DNA of 10,178 nt from positions 1 through 10,178 of the forward strand of contig CAYUFA010000084.1 in NCBI GenBank assembly GCA_964443845.1, in the 5' to 3' direction. The position numbers and the translations under genes are program-made. The DNA comes from UBA9214 sp964443845. GTDB lineage: Bacteria > Pseudomonadota > Gammaproteobacteria > UBA9214. Shown here piece after piece: positions 1 through 5,945 of the stretch. The notes under the pieces are model-generated. The model did not search any database. It had not been told where the DNA came from and saw only the letters and a list, made by a program, of their open reading frames with translations. Positions within the stretch are counted from its first letter, which is position 1. Each line of letters opens with the position of its first letter.

Positions 1-62
1 ACCCGGCGCCATTGCCGTAAGCGTGTGTGCAGCACCATGATCGATCGGATCGGCAAGAAAAT

Positions 63-118
63 GGGGTCGGATACATTTTCCGGGATACATTTTCCGACCG
101 GAAAATGTATCCGACCCC
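63..118. repeat. REP/MITE-like palindromic element
   Basis: Two 20-base arms, 63-82 and 99-118, are perfect reverse complements separated by 16 bases. A 14-base core, GGATACATTTTCCG, occurs in tandem at 69-82 and 83-96 and again inverted in the right arm, so the unit holds three copies. The outer ends are GGGGTC and GACCCC. As RNA it would fold into a long stem. It lies about 40 bases before the yajD start and is richer in A+T than its surroundings. Organisation of this type is typical of REP or MITE-like repeats spread by small transposases, but that assignment is inference. It may also act as a terminator or attenuator. Confidence 0.75.
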
Positions 119-146
119 TTGTTACGGGCGACGGACCCGTCCCGGC

Positions 147-153
147 AGGAGGG
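147..153 (+). promoter_or_regulatory. Ribosome binding site of yajD
   Basis: AGGAGGG, a near-perfect Shine-Dalgarno sequence, lies seven bases before the ATG at 161. It favours this start over the in-frame TTG further upstream at 119, which would add residues unlike the family and would begin inside the palindromic repeat. Confidence 0.8.
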
Positions 154-160
154 CAACACC

Positions 161-538
161 ATGGCGAGCGGTGATGGCAAGCAGGACGACCGGCTCGATG
201 CGGTGGTCGCCGCCGCACAGCACAGCCGTGCCCGCCGCGAGCAGGGGTATCGCGAACAGGCGCTGAAGCTGTACCCCTGGGTCTGCGGGCGCTGCGGGCG
301 CGAGTTCACCCGCGCCAACCTGCACGAACTGACGGTGCATCATCGCGACCACAACCATGACAACAACCCGCCGGACGGCAGCAACTGGGAGCTGCTGTGC
401 CTGTATTGCCACGACAACGAACACGCGCGCTACCTGGAGGCCGGGCAGGTCCCCGCCGGCGGGGACGATGCCAGCACGGCCCGGGTGTCTCACAAGGCCC
501 TGGCCGGCCTCGCCGCGCTGCTGAACCGGAAGCCCTGA
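161..538 (+). CDS. yajD: YajD-family HNH nuclease
   Basis: A 125-residue protein of the YajD family, small cytoplasmic HNH-domain proteins assumed to be metal-dependent nucleases; their cellular role is not established. Two CxxC pairs (Cys42/Cys45 and Cys80/Cys83) should bind a structural zinc. The HNH core is visible as HHRDHNHDNNP at 60-70, followed by NWELLCLYCHDNEH at 76-89. The segment around residues 29-46, with GYREQALKLYPWVCGRCGRE, closely resembles E. coli YajD as I remember it, which is about 115 residues. The C-terminal 35 residues are low in motifs. The strong AGGAGGG site decides the start. The gene converges on the ftsN-like gene with a gap of 33 bases, and the palindromic repeat lies directly upstream. 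Family assignment is firm; activity and substrate are inferred from the fold. Confidence 0.88.
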   Translation: MASGDGKQDDRLDAVVAAAQHSRARREQGYREQALKLYPWVCGRCGREFTRANLHELTVHHRDHNHDNNPPDGSNWELLCLYCHDNEHARYLEAGQVPAGGDDASTARVSHKALAGLAALLNRKP

Positions 539-571
539 AATCCACCCGGCAGCGGGCCGGTCCCCTGTTGC

Positions 572-1201
572 TTACGGTTTCATCCGCACCAGCGCACTGT
601 CGATGTGACGCTGGCTGAGCGTCCGGCGGGCCTTGTTCAGGGCATCGAGATCACTGAACGGTCCGACCCGGACGCGGTGCCAGGTGCTGTTGTTGTCGAT
701 GGTGACCTTCTGGATGCTGGTTTCCAGGCCCATCAGGGCCAGCCTGGCCTTGAACGCGTCGGCCTGATCACCGTTGCGGAACGAGCCCACCTGCAGGTAA
801 TAGGTGCCGGGCTGCTCGACCTGCTTCACGCCCTGTTCCGTCTTGCCGGTAATCGACTGCTCCGGGACCACGGCTTCCATTTCGGGCAACAGCGTGTAGA
901 AGTCGAAGCGCGGTTTCGGCGTGGCCGGCTTGCCGGGATCCGCCGTGGCGGCGGTTGCGGCTCCGGCCTTGCCGTCCTTGCCACCCGCTGCCTTGCTGCC
1001 GGCAGCCGCCGGCCGGGCCGCGGGCATCGGCAGGGTTTCCTTGACGTACACCTGTGCGACCGGTTTGGCCTGCATGCGAATGAATACCAGGAACGCGACA
1101 AACAGGCCGATCAGCAATCCCCCGATCGTGCCGAGCCACGGTGACAGGCCGGTGTTGCGATTGCGCCGGCGTTGGGCACGGTTCTTGTAGTCGCGCGGCA
1201 T
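572..1201 (-). CDS. ftsN: FtsN-like cell division protein with SPOR domain
   Basis: A 209-residue bitopic inner-membrane protein. Residues 1-16 are basic and start with MPRDY, like the RDY plus Arg/Lys stretch by which FtsN contacts FtsA. One membrane helix follows at about 22-41, then an Ala/Pro/Lys-rich periplasmic linker (about 55-97). A conserved-looking segment, FDFYTLLPEMEAVVPE, lies at 99-114, and a C-terminal SPOR domain spans about 131-208 (YYLQVGSFRN, then HRVRVGPFSD). SPOR domains bind denuded peptidoglycan at the septum, and FtsN triggers septal wall synthesis. Its start is 12 bases after the argS stop, so it is probably co-transcribed with argS; only a weak GGGAA ribosome site is visible. 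The gene position after argS supports ftsN over other SPOR proteins such as DedD. The hslVU genes expected next in several relatives are not here. Confidence 0.8.
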   Translation of the reverse strand: MPRDYKNRAQRRRNRNTGLSPWLGTIGGLLIGLFVAFLVFIRMQAKPVAQVYVKETLPMPAARPAAAGSKAAGGKDGKAGAATAATADPGKPATPKPRFDFYTLLPEMEAVVPEQSITGKTEQGVKQVEQPGTYYLQVGSFRNGDQADAFKARLALMGLETSIQKVTIDNNSTWHRVRVGPFSDLDALNKARRTLSQRHIDSALVRMKP

Positions 1202-1213
1202 TCCGGTTCCCGC

Positions 1214-2974
1214 CTACATGCTGTCCGGCGCCGACACGCCCAGCAGGCGCAGCCCGTTTTCCAGCGCCTGCCGGGTCGACTCGATCAGGGCGAGCCGTGC
1301 GTTGCGCAGGGAGTCATCCTCGATGATGAAATTGTGCGCGTTGTAATAGGTGTGGAAGTCGTTGGCCAGTTCCCGCAGGTAATGCGTGAGCTGATGCGGC
1401 TCATGGTTGAGCGCGGCGGATTCCAGTACCTCCGGGTAACGCGCCAGGTTGACCAGCAGGAGGTCCTCGTGCGGCTCGGTGAGCCGGTGCAGGCTGGCCA
1501 GCCCGTCGTCGCGGTCCCATTCCAGGCCCTTTTCCGCCAGCTTGCGGAACACGCTGCGCACGCGCGCGTGCGCGTACTGGATGTAGTACACGGGGTTGTC
1601 GTTCGACTCTGCCTTCGCGAGGTCGAGGTCGAAGTCCATGTGCTGTTCGCACTTGCGCATGACGTAGAAAAAGCGCGCGGCGTCGTTGCCGACCTCGTGG
1701 CGCAGCTCGCGCAGGGTGACGAACTCGCCCGAACGCGTGGACATCTGCACCTTCTCGCCGCCGCGGTACAGGATGGCGAACTGCACCAGCAGCACGTCCA
1801 GTTTCGAGGGGTCGTCACCGAGCGCATTCAGGGCCGCCTTCACGCGCGGCACGTAACCGTGGTGGTCGGCGCCCCAGACGTCGATCACGCGGCTGAAGCC
1901 ACGCTCCAGCTTGTTGGCGTGATAGGCGATGTCGGAGGCGAAGTAGGTGGTCTGGCCGTTGTCGCGCACGAGCACGCGGTCCTTCTCGTCGCCGTAATCG
2001 GTGGAGCGGAACCACAGTGCACCGCCCCTGGCGTAGACGTGGCCGCTCAGCTGCAGCCGTTCCATGCAGCGCCCTACCGCGTCGCTCTCGCTCAGTGAGC
2101 GTTCCGAGAACCACTCGTCGTAGGTGACGCCGAACTCCGCCAGGTCCCGGCGGATGTCCTCGAGGATCGCGTTCAGTCCGGTATCGAACACGCGCCGGTA
2201 GGCCTGCTCGCCGAGCAGCGCCTTGCTGCGCCCGATCAGGCCGTCGATGTGGGATTCCTTGTCGCCGCCGGCCGGCGCGTCCGCTGGCACCTGTTCAAAG
2301 ACGCGCGCGGCGGGGTGGCGCAGCGAGTCAGCCCCCTCCCGGTGCAGGGTGGCGGCGATGTCCCACACGTAGTCGCCCTGGTAGCCGTTGACCGGGAACA
2401 CCACTTCCTCGCCGCACAGTTCGAGATAGCGCAGATAGACACTGGCCGCGAGGATGTCCATCTGCCGGCCGGCGTCGTTGACGTAGTATTCGCGGTGGAC
2501 GCTGAAGCCGACCGCGGCCAGCAGGTCGGCGACCGCCGCGCCGTAGGCTGCGCCACGGCCGTGGCCCACGTGCAGCGGGCCGGTCGGGTTGGCGGAGACG
2601 AACTCCACCTGCACACGCTGACCGGCGCCGAGCCGGCTGCGCCCGAAGTCGGCACCCTGCGCCAGCGCGCTGCGCACCACGCCGTGCCAGGCATCCGCGC
2701 CGAGGTAGAAGTTGATGAAGCCGGGACCGGCGATCTCGATCCGGTCGATGCCGTGTCCGGTCGGCATGGCGCCGACCAGCAGGCCGGCCAGTTCGCGCGG
2801 CTTGCGCCGGGCCGGTTTCGCCAGCGCCATGGCGAGGTTGCTGGCGTAGTCACCATGCGTGCGGTCGCGGGTACGCTCGACCTGGATGTCCACCGCTGCA
2901 GCGGCGGGAACGCTACCGTCGGACTGGAGTGCGGCGAGGGCGTGGGTGAGAAGTTCTTTGAGCTGTTCTTTCAA
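1214..2974 (-). CDS. argS: Arginyl-tRNA synthetase
   Basis: Class I aminoacyl-tRNA synthetase that charges tRNA-Arg with arginine using ATP, in the cytoplasm. With the TTG start at 2974 it has 586 residues and begins MKEQLKELLTHAL, in line with family length and N terminus. The N-terminal tRNA-recognition domain includes RTHGDYASNLAM. The HIGH motif appears as HVGH at 135-138, within SANPTGPLHVGHGRG. The KMSKS loop is replaced by VQMSTRSG (409-416), a variant common in ArgRS. The C-terminal DALR anticodon-binding domain occupies roughly the last 110 residues. The frame is open further upstream to another TTG at 3031, which would give 605 residues with an unconserved N terminus. Neither start has a clear ribosome site. 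It probably heads a unit with ftsN. The leader carries a hairpin and a short arginine-rich frame. Confidence 0.96.
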   Translation of the reverse strand: MKEQLKELLTHALAALQSDGSVPAAAAVDIQVERTRDRTHGDYASNLAMALAKPARRKPRELAGLLVGAMPTGHGIDRIEIAGPGFINFYLGADAWHGVVRSALAQGADFGRSRLGAGQRVQVEFVSANPTGPLHVGHGRGAAYGAAVADLLAAVGFSVHREYYVNDAGRQMDILAASVYLRYLELCGEEVVFPVNGYQGDYVWDIAATLHREGADSLRHPAARVFEQVPADAPAGGDKESHIDGLIGRSKALLGEQAYRRVFDTGLNAILEDIRRDLAEFGVTYDEWFSERSLSESDAVGRCMERLQLSGHVYARGGALWFRSTDYGDEKDRVLVRDNGQTTYFASDIAYHANKLERGFSRVIDVWGADHHGYVPRVKAALNALGDDPSKLDVLLVQFAILYRGGEKVQMSTRSGEFVTLRELRHEVGNDAARFFYVMRKCEQHMDFDLDLAKAESNDNPVYYIQYAHARVRSVFRKLAEKGLEWDRDDGLASLHRLTEPHEDLLLVNLARYPEVLESAALNHEPHQLTHYLRELANDFHTYYNAHNFIIEDDSLRNARLALIESTRQALENGLRLLGVSAPDSM

Positions 2975-2988
2975 GGGGATCGACAGGG

Positions 2989-3039
2989 TCAGAGACGATT
3001 GTTGATGCGGGCGGCGGCGCGTGGTTTGCAACGGGGCAT
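2989..3039 (-). other. Possible leader peptide (uORF) before argS
   Basis: An ATG at 3039 opens a 16-codon frame encoding MPRCKPRAAARINNRL and ending in TGA at 2989-2991, 14 bases before the proposed argS start at 2974. Four of sixteen residues are arginine, notable in front of the gene that charges tRNA-Arg. A weak GAGA ribosome site lies six bases before the ATG, inside the left hairpin arm. The frame differs from that of argS. Translation is not demonstrated; in GC-rich DNA arginine codons are common, so chance is a real alternative. Confidence 0.3.
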
Positions 3040-3051
3040 CAATCGTCTCTG
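2990..3051 (-). promoter_or_regulatory. Hairpin in the argS leader
   Basis: CAGAGACGATTG (read on the minus strand from 3051 to 3040) and its exact reverse complement at 3001-2990 form a 12-bp perfect stem. After a three-base bulge the stem can extend by four pairs (ATGC with GCAT). The 38-base loop holds most of the short arginine-rich frame. The right arm is not followed by a run of T, so it is not a classical terminator. The right arm ends 15 bases before the proposed argS start, so folding could affect initiation. Confidence 0.55.
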
Positions 3052-3072
3052 CCCCCGGTGAATGAACCGGCT

Positions 3073-3100
3073 ATTATCCGCCCCGCCGCTGATCTTGCAA
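3073..3100 (-). promoter_or_regulatory. Possible sigma-70 promoter of argS
   Basis: On the minus strand, TTGCAA (3100-3095, four of six matches to the -35 consensus) is followed after 16 bases by GATAAT (3078-3073, five of six matches to the -10 consensus). Transcription would start near 3066, giving a leader of about 90 bases that includes the hairpin. It sits between the priA stop (3106) and argS, so argS-ftsN could be expressed independently of priA. Confidence 0.45.
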
Positions 3101-3105
3101 CTGCA

Positions 3106-5301
3106 TCAGTAGGTGTCCGCGGGATCCACGTCGACGGACCAGCGGACCCGGCGCGCGGCCGGACGTTGTTCCAGTGCACGGACCAGCCCGGCCAGCAGCG
3201 GCTGCAGGTCACCGCGTTGCGCGGACTGCAGCAGCAGCTGGGCGCGCCAGCGCCCGGCGCGCCGTTCCATCCCGGCCGGCACCGGACCCCAGACCTCGAC
3301 CCCGGCGGGGCGGGTTTCCCGGATCTGCTGCGCCACCGCTGCCAGGAAATCGATCGGGGCGCTGGCCGTGGTCGATTCGGCACGCAGCAGGGCCAGGCTG
3401 GTCACGGGTGGCAGGCATGCAGCCTTGCGTTCGGCCAGCGCGGCCGCGGCAAAGGCCGGATAGCCCTGTGTGACCAGCGTGGCGAGCAGGGGATGGTCCG
3501 GGTGGGCGGTCTGGATGAGTACCTCGCCCGGACGGTCCTGACGCCCGGCGCGTCCGGCAACCTGCACGATCAGCTGCGCCATGCGCTCGCTGGCGCGAAA
3601 GTCCGTGCTGAACAGCCCGTGGTCCGCATCGAGGATGCCGACCAGGGTAACATTGGGAAAGTGGTGTCCCTTGGCCAGCATCTGCGTGCCGAGCAGGATC
3701 TGGCGCTGGCCGGTCCGTGCCTGCTCCAGCAGCCGGTCCAGCGCACCCTTGCGGCGCGTGGTATCCCGGTCGATGCGCAGTCGCTCGGCAGCGGGGAAGT
3801 GCGCCGCCAGGGCCTGTTCCACCCGCTCGGTGCCCTGGCCCTGGGGATGCAGTTCCGGGCTCCCGCACTGCGGGCAGCGCAGGTCTACCGGGCGCTGGTT
3901 GCCACAGTGATGACAGTGCAGCCGGCCGTCGCTCTGGTGCCAGGTCAGGCGCGCGTCGCAACGCGGGCATTCCGCGACCCAGTCGCACTCGTAGCACATC
4001 AGGGTGGGGGCAAAGCCGCGCCGGTTCAGGAACAGCAGGACCTGGCCGGCGGCGGCGAGGTGTTGCCCGATCCGCGTCAGCAGTGGCTGCGACAGGCCAT
4101 CCTCCAGCGACAGGTGACGCACGTCGATCAGCCGGTATTCCGGCAATTCCGCGTGCCCGGTGCGCTCCGGCAGCAGCAGCGGCTGATAGCGCCGCTGCTC
4201 CACGTTGTAGAGCGATTCCAGGGATGGCGTGGCCGAGCCCAGCAGCACCGGGACGGCCAGCTGGTGTGCGCGCCACACCGCGAGGTCACGGGCCGAGTAA
4301 CGGAAGCCGTCCTGCTGCTTGAGCGAGGCGTCGTGTTCCTCGTCGACGATCAGCAGGCCGGGCCGGGCGAGCGGGGTGAAGATGGCCGAACGCGTCCCCA
4401 GCACGATGGGTGCGCTCCCGCTGCGGGCCGCCAGCCAGGCAGCGAGGCGTTCCCGGTCGGTCAGCCCGGAATGCAGCAGCGCGAGCGGTACGTCAAAGCG
4501 TGCCCGGAAGCGGGCGACCAGCTGCGGGGTCAGGCCGATTTCGGGCACCAGCACGAGCACCTGGCCGCCCTGCGCCAGCACCCGTTCGATCAGATGCAGG
4601 TAGACCTCGGTCTTGCCGCTGCCGGTGACCCCTTCCAGCAGGAAACTGCGGAACGTACCCAGTCCGGCGGACACCGTGTCCACGGCCTGCTGCTGGTGCG
4701 GGTTCAGCCGGTGGGGAGACTGCGAGGCTGGCGGGTCGGTGGTGGCGCGGTCCACGGTGATCGTTTCGACCCAGCCACGGTCGAGCAGGGTACGCAGGAC
4801 CGCGCCCGGCGCGTCCAGCGTGCTGCGCTCGATGCCGCCCGCGGCGGCGGCCCGCAGGGCCGCCAGGACCGCCGCCTGGCGCGGGGCGCGGGCCAGGCTG
4901 TCCGGTTCCACGTCCCGTCCGGCAACGGTCAGGCGCAGGCGCTGCGCCGGGTGCAGGACGGCGGCCTGGCCTTGCCGCAACAGCGCGGGCAGGGCCGCGG
5001 CGAAGGCCTCTCCGATCGGGTACTGATAATACCGGCTGGCCCAGGTCACCAGCGCGAGTATGTCGGGGGTGATCACCGGCCGGTCATCGAGCACCTGCTG
5101 GGCCGGCTTCAGCCGGTCCGCGGCCACTGCAGAGCGGTCGACGATTTCCAGCAACACGCCGATGGTGGTGCGCCGGCCGAATGGAACGCGGATGCGCTGG
5201 CCGGGTTGCAGGCCGGCTTCCGGGCCGTGGCGGGGAGGCAGGTAATCGAAGCTGCGATGCAGCGGGGTGGCAACCGCAACGCGCAGGATCGGAGATTTCA
5301 T
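3106..5301 (-). CDS. priA: Primosomal replication-restart helicase PriA
   Basis: Superfamily 2 3'-to-5' DNA helicase that recognises stalled forks and D-loops and reloads the replisome through the PriB/DnaT or PriC routes. The 731 residues match the usual length (E. coli about 732). The N-terminal DNA-binding domain spans about 1-195. Walker A is GVTGSGKT at 224-231 and the DEEH box is at 320-323. Eight zinc-binding cysteines lie in four CxxC pairs (436/439, 445/448, 463/466, 476/479), which serve primosome assembly. Later helicase motifs include GTQMLAKGHHFPNV (538-551) and GRAGR (583-587). All key residues are present. The start MKSPILRVAVATPLHRSFDY is typical of the family and is preceded by GGGGAA at 5309-5304. 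argS follows in the same direction after 131 bases. Upstream is the long AT-rich gap with DnaA boxes. Confidence 0.98.
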   Translation of the reverse strand: MKSPILRVAVATPLHRSFDYLPPRHGPEAGLQPGQRIRVPFGRRTTIGVLLEIVDRSAVAADRLKPAQQVLDDRPVITPDILALVTWASRYYQYPIGEAFAAALPALLRQGQAAVLHPAQRLRLTVAGRDVEPDSLARAPRQAAVLAALRAAAAGGIERSTLDAPGAVLRTLLDRGWVETITVDRATTDPPASQSPHRLNPHQQQAVDTVSAGLGTFRSFLLEGVTGSGKTEVYLHLIERVLAQGGQVLVLVPEIGLTPQLVARFRARFDVPLALLHSGLTDRERLAAWLAARSGSAPIVLGTRSAIFTPLARPGLLIVDEEHDASLKQQDGFRYSARDLAVWRAHQLAVPVLLGSATPSLESLYNVEQRRYQPLLLPERTGHAELPEYRLIDVRHLSLEDGLSQPLLTRIGQHLAAAGQVLLFLNRRGFAPTLMCYECDWVAECPRCDARLTWHQSDGRLHCHHCGNQRPVDLRCPQCGSPELHPQGQGTERVEQALAAHFPAAERLRIDRDTTRRKGALDRLLEQARTGQRQILLGTQMLAKGHHFPNVTLVGILDADHGLFSTDFRASERMAQLIVQVAGRAGRQDRPGEVLIQTAHPDHPLLATLVTQGYPAFAAAALAERKAACLPPVTSLALLRAESTTASAPIDFLAAVAQQIRETRPAGVEVWGPVPAGMERRAGRWRAQLLLQSAQRGDLQPLLAGLVRALEQRPAARRVRWSVDVDPADTY

Positions 5302-5325
5302 GCTTCCCCGGTCGGTCCCGCTCGG

Positions 5326-5339
5326 TTGATTTGCGTCAA
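5326..5339. promoter_or_regulatory. FNR/Anr-like site
   Basis: TTGATTTGCGTCAA has half sites TTGAT and GTCAA with four bases between, one mismatch from the FNR-family consensus TTGAT-N4-ATCAA. Its centre is only about 31 bases before the priA start. That is too close for ordinary class II activation of priA, so it could repress priA or serve a rightward transcript. Sequence match only. Confidence 0.3.
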
Positions 5340-5356
5340 GAATGACGTCACTGCTT

Positions 5357-5375
5357 GAGAGTAATTCTTATCATT
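5357..5375. promoter_or_regulatory. Weak Fur-box-like sequence
   Basis: GAGAGTAATTCTTATCATT agrees with the 19-base Fur consensus at 11 positions by my count, about the level of accepted weak sites. It lies 18 bases from the FNR-like site. No iron gene is adjacent, so the match may be accidental in an AT-rich stretch. Confidence 0.2.
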
Positions 5376-5410
5376 TCGAGCTAAACCATTCATCTGATTG
5401 AGTGGGGTTG

Positions 5411-5446
5411 GTTATCCACAAAAACTGTGGATAACTCTGTGGACTA
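5411..5446. promoter_or_regulatory. Cluster of DnaA boxes
   Basis: A perfect DnaA box TTATCCACA at 5412-5420 faces a second perfect box TGTGGATAA at 5426-5434, together forming 10-base inverted arms around AAAAC. A degenerate box TGTGGACTA follows at 5438-5446, 12 bases in phase with the second. The stretch CTGTGGATAACTCTGT (5425-5440) equals, from memory, the R4 box region of E. coli oriC on the other strand. Two perfect boxes in tandem are unlikely by chance in GC-rich DNA. Confidence 0.7.
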
Positions 5447-5624
5447 ATTGGGTGAAACCACACCAAATGCCTATATTTTCAGCCTCGGCGTTAGATTGGT
5501 AGATTTTTAGCCACCAAATAAACGATATTTAAAACAATAAGATACAGAGATTAATAAGCTACTTATATACTAACGTCTAAATCTGCTGCCCGGTTCTGCC
5601 GCACCGCTTTTCGCTTGTGAATAA
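5412..5624. other. Origin-like region (candidate oriC or DnaA-binding locus)
   Basis: DnaA boxes at 5412-5446 and 5616-5624 flank a stretch (about 5447-5580) that is low in G+C; in 5461-5580 I count 38 G or C in 120 bases. Its many A/T runs (GATATTTAAAACAATAAG near 5524) could unwind easily. Genes diverge from it on both sides. Box cluster plus AT-rich stretch is the general build of a bacterial origin. Against it: dnaA, dnaN, rpmH, gidA and the parAB genes, the usual neighbours, are not in the window. A DnaA-titrating or DnaA-regulatory locus is the main alternative. Confidence 0.35.
5616..5624 (-). promoter_or_regulatory. Additional DnaA box
   Basis: TTATTCACA on the minus strand (TGTGAATAA on the plus strand) fits the relaxed DnaA consensus TTATNCACA at all positions. 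It lies on the far side of the AT-rich stretch from the main box cluster. Confidence 0.45.
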
Positions 5625-5843
5625 TCGCTTTGTCAAGCACCAATTTGGTTCCAGCCGCTCCGCTTTCGTTGCGCTCGCAGGACATCGATGACGGAATTCC
5701 GTCGCACCGATCCTGGCTGCCTGCTCGCGGGCGATGATAGCACTCGGACCCGGTGCTCGCGGCGCCGGTCTGCACGCACGGGAGGGGGGGCGCGTTCGCC
5801 CGCCGGCGCGTCATCTTTTCGCAACAGGACTGCGCTAGCGTAG

Positions 5844-5879
5844 GGGTCCGCCGGCGTGCAGGTCGCCACGCCGGCACCC
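5844..5879 (+). repeat. GC-rich hairpin before the small membrane protein gene
   Basis: GCCGGCGTG at 5850-5858 and CACGCCGGC at 5867-5875 form a 9-bp perfect stem with an 8-base loop. GGGT (5844-5847) and ACCC (5876-5879) extend it by four pairs across a two-base bulge. No T run follows, so it is not a standard terminator. It would lie in the leader if the gene at 5946 is transcribed from upstream. Confidence 0.45.
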
Positions 5880-5945
5880 GGGACGGGGCCCGCGCCAGAC
5901 GGGCAACTCCCCGGTCAACGCGATCCCGATTCCTGCGAGGTGAGG

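Larger units (their letters stand above)
5302..5945. other. 644-base gap without a convincing gene
   Basis: No reading frame here has both family resemblance and a believable start. The left part (about 5326-5625) contains FNR-like and Fur-like sites, an inverted pair of DnaA boxes, a stretch of about 130 bases with roughly one third G+C, and one more DnaA box. The right part (about 5625-5945) returns to high G+C and holds a 14-base palindrome, GACGGAATTCCGTC, at 5690-5703 and a strong GC-rich hairpin at 5844-5879. The genes on either side point away from the gap: priA leftward, the membrane-protein and glycosyltransferase genes rightward. Confidence 0.7.

Noticed and set aside
1..40. Possible gene end or start at the left window edge
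   Set aside because: Frames here are too short to compare with any family; a minus-strand ATG at 38 and a plus-strand TGA at 38-40 are both uninformative.
546..560. Short GC stem between yajD and the ftsN-like gene
   Set aside because: Five base pairs without a T run; such stems are common by chance in this composition.
1172..2098. A 308-codon plus-strand frame opposite argS
   Set aside because: Antisense shadow of argS; Val/Gln-rich product with no family resemblance and no ribosome site.
3058..5358. A 766-codon open frame on the plus strand covering all of priA
   Set aside because: It lies antisense to an unmistakable priA, its product is rich in Arg, Gly and Gln without any domain, and long antisense frames are expected from codon bias at high G+C.
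5429..5575. Integron attC-like boxes (GTTAGAT near 5490 and CTAAC near 5570)
   Set aside because: GTTAGAT fits the core box, but no matching partner box stands at the right distance and orientation, inner boxes do not pair, and no integrase or cassette is seen.
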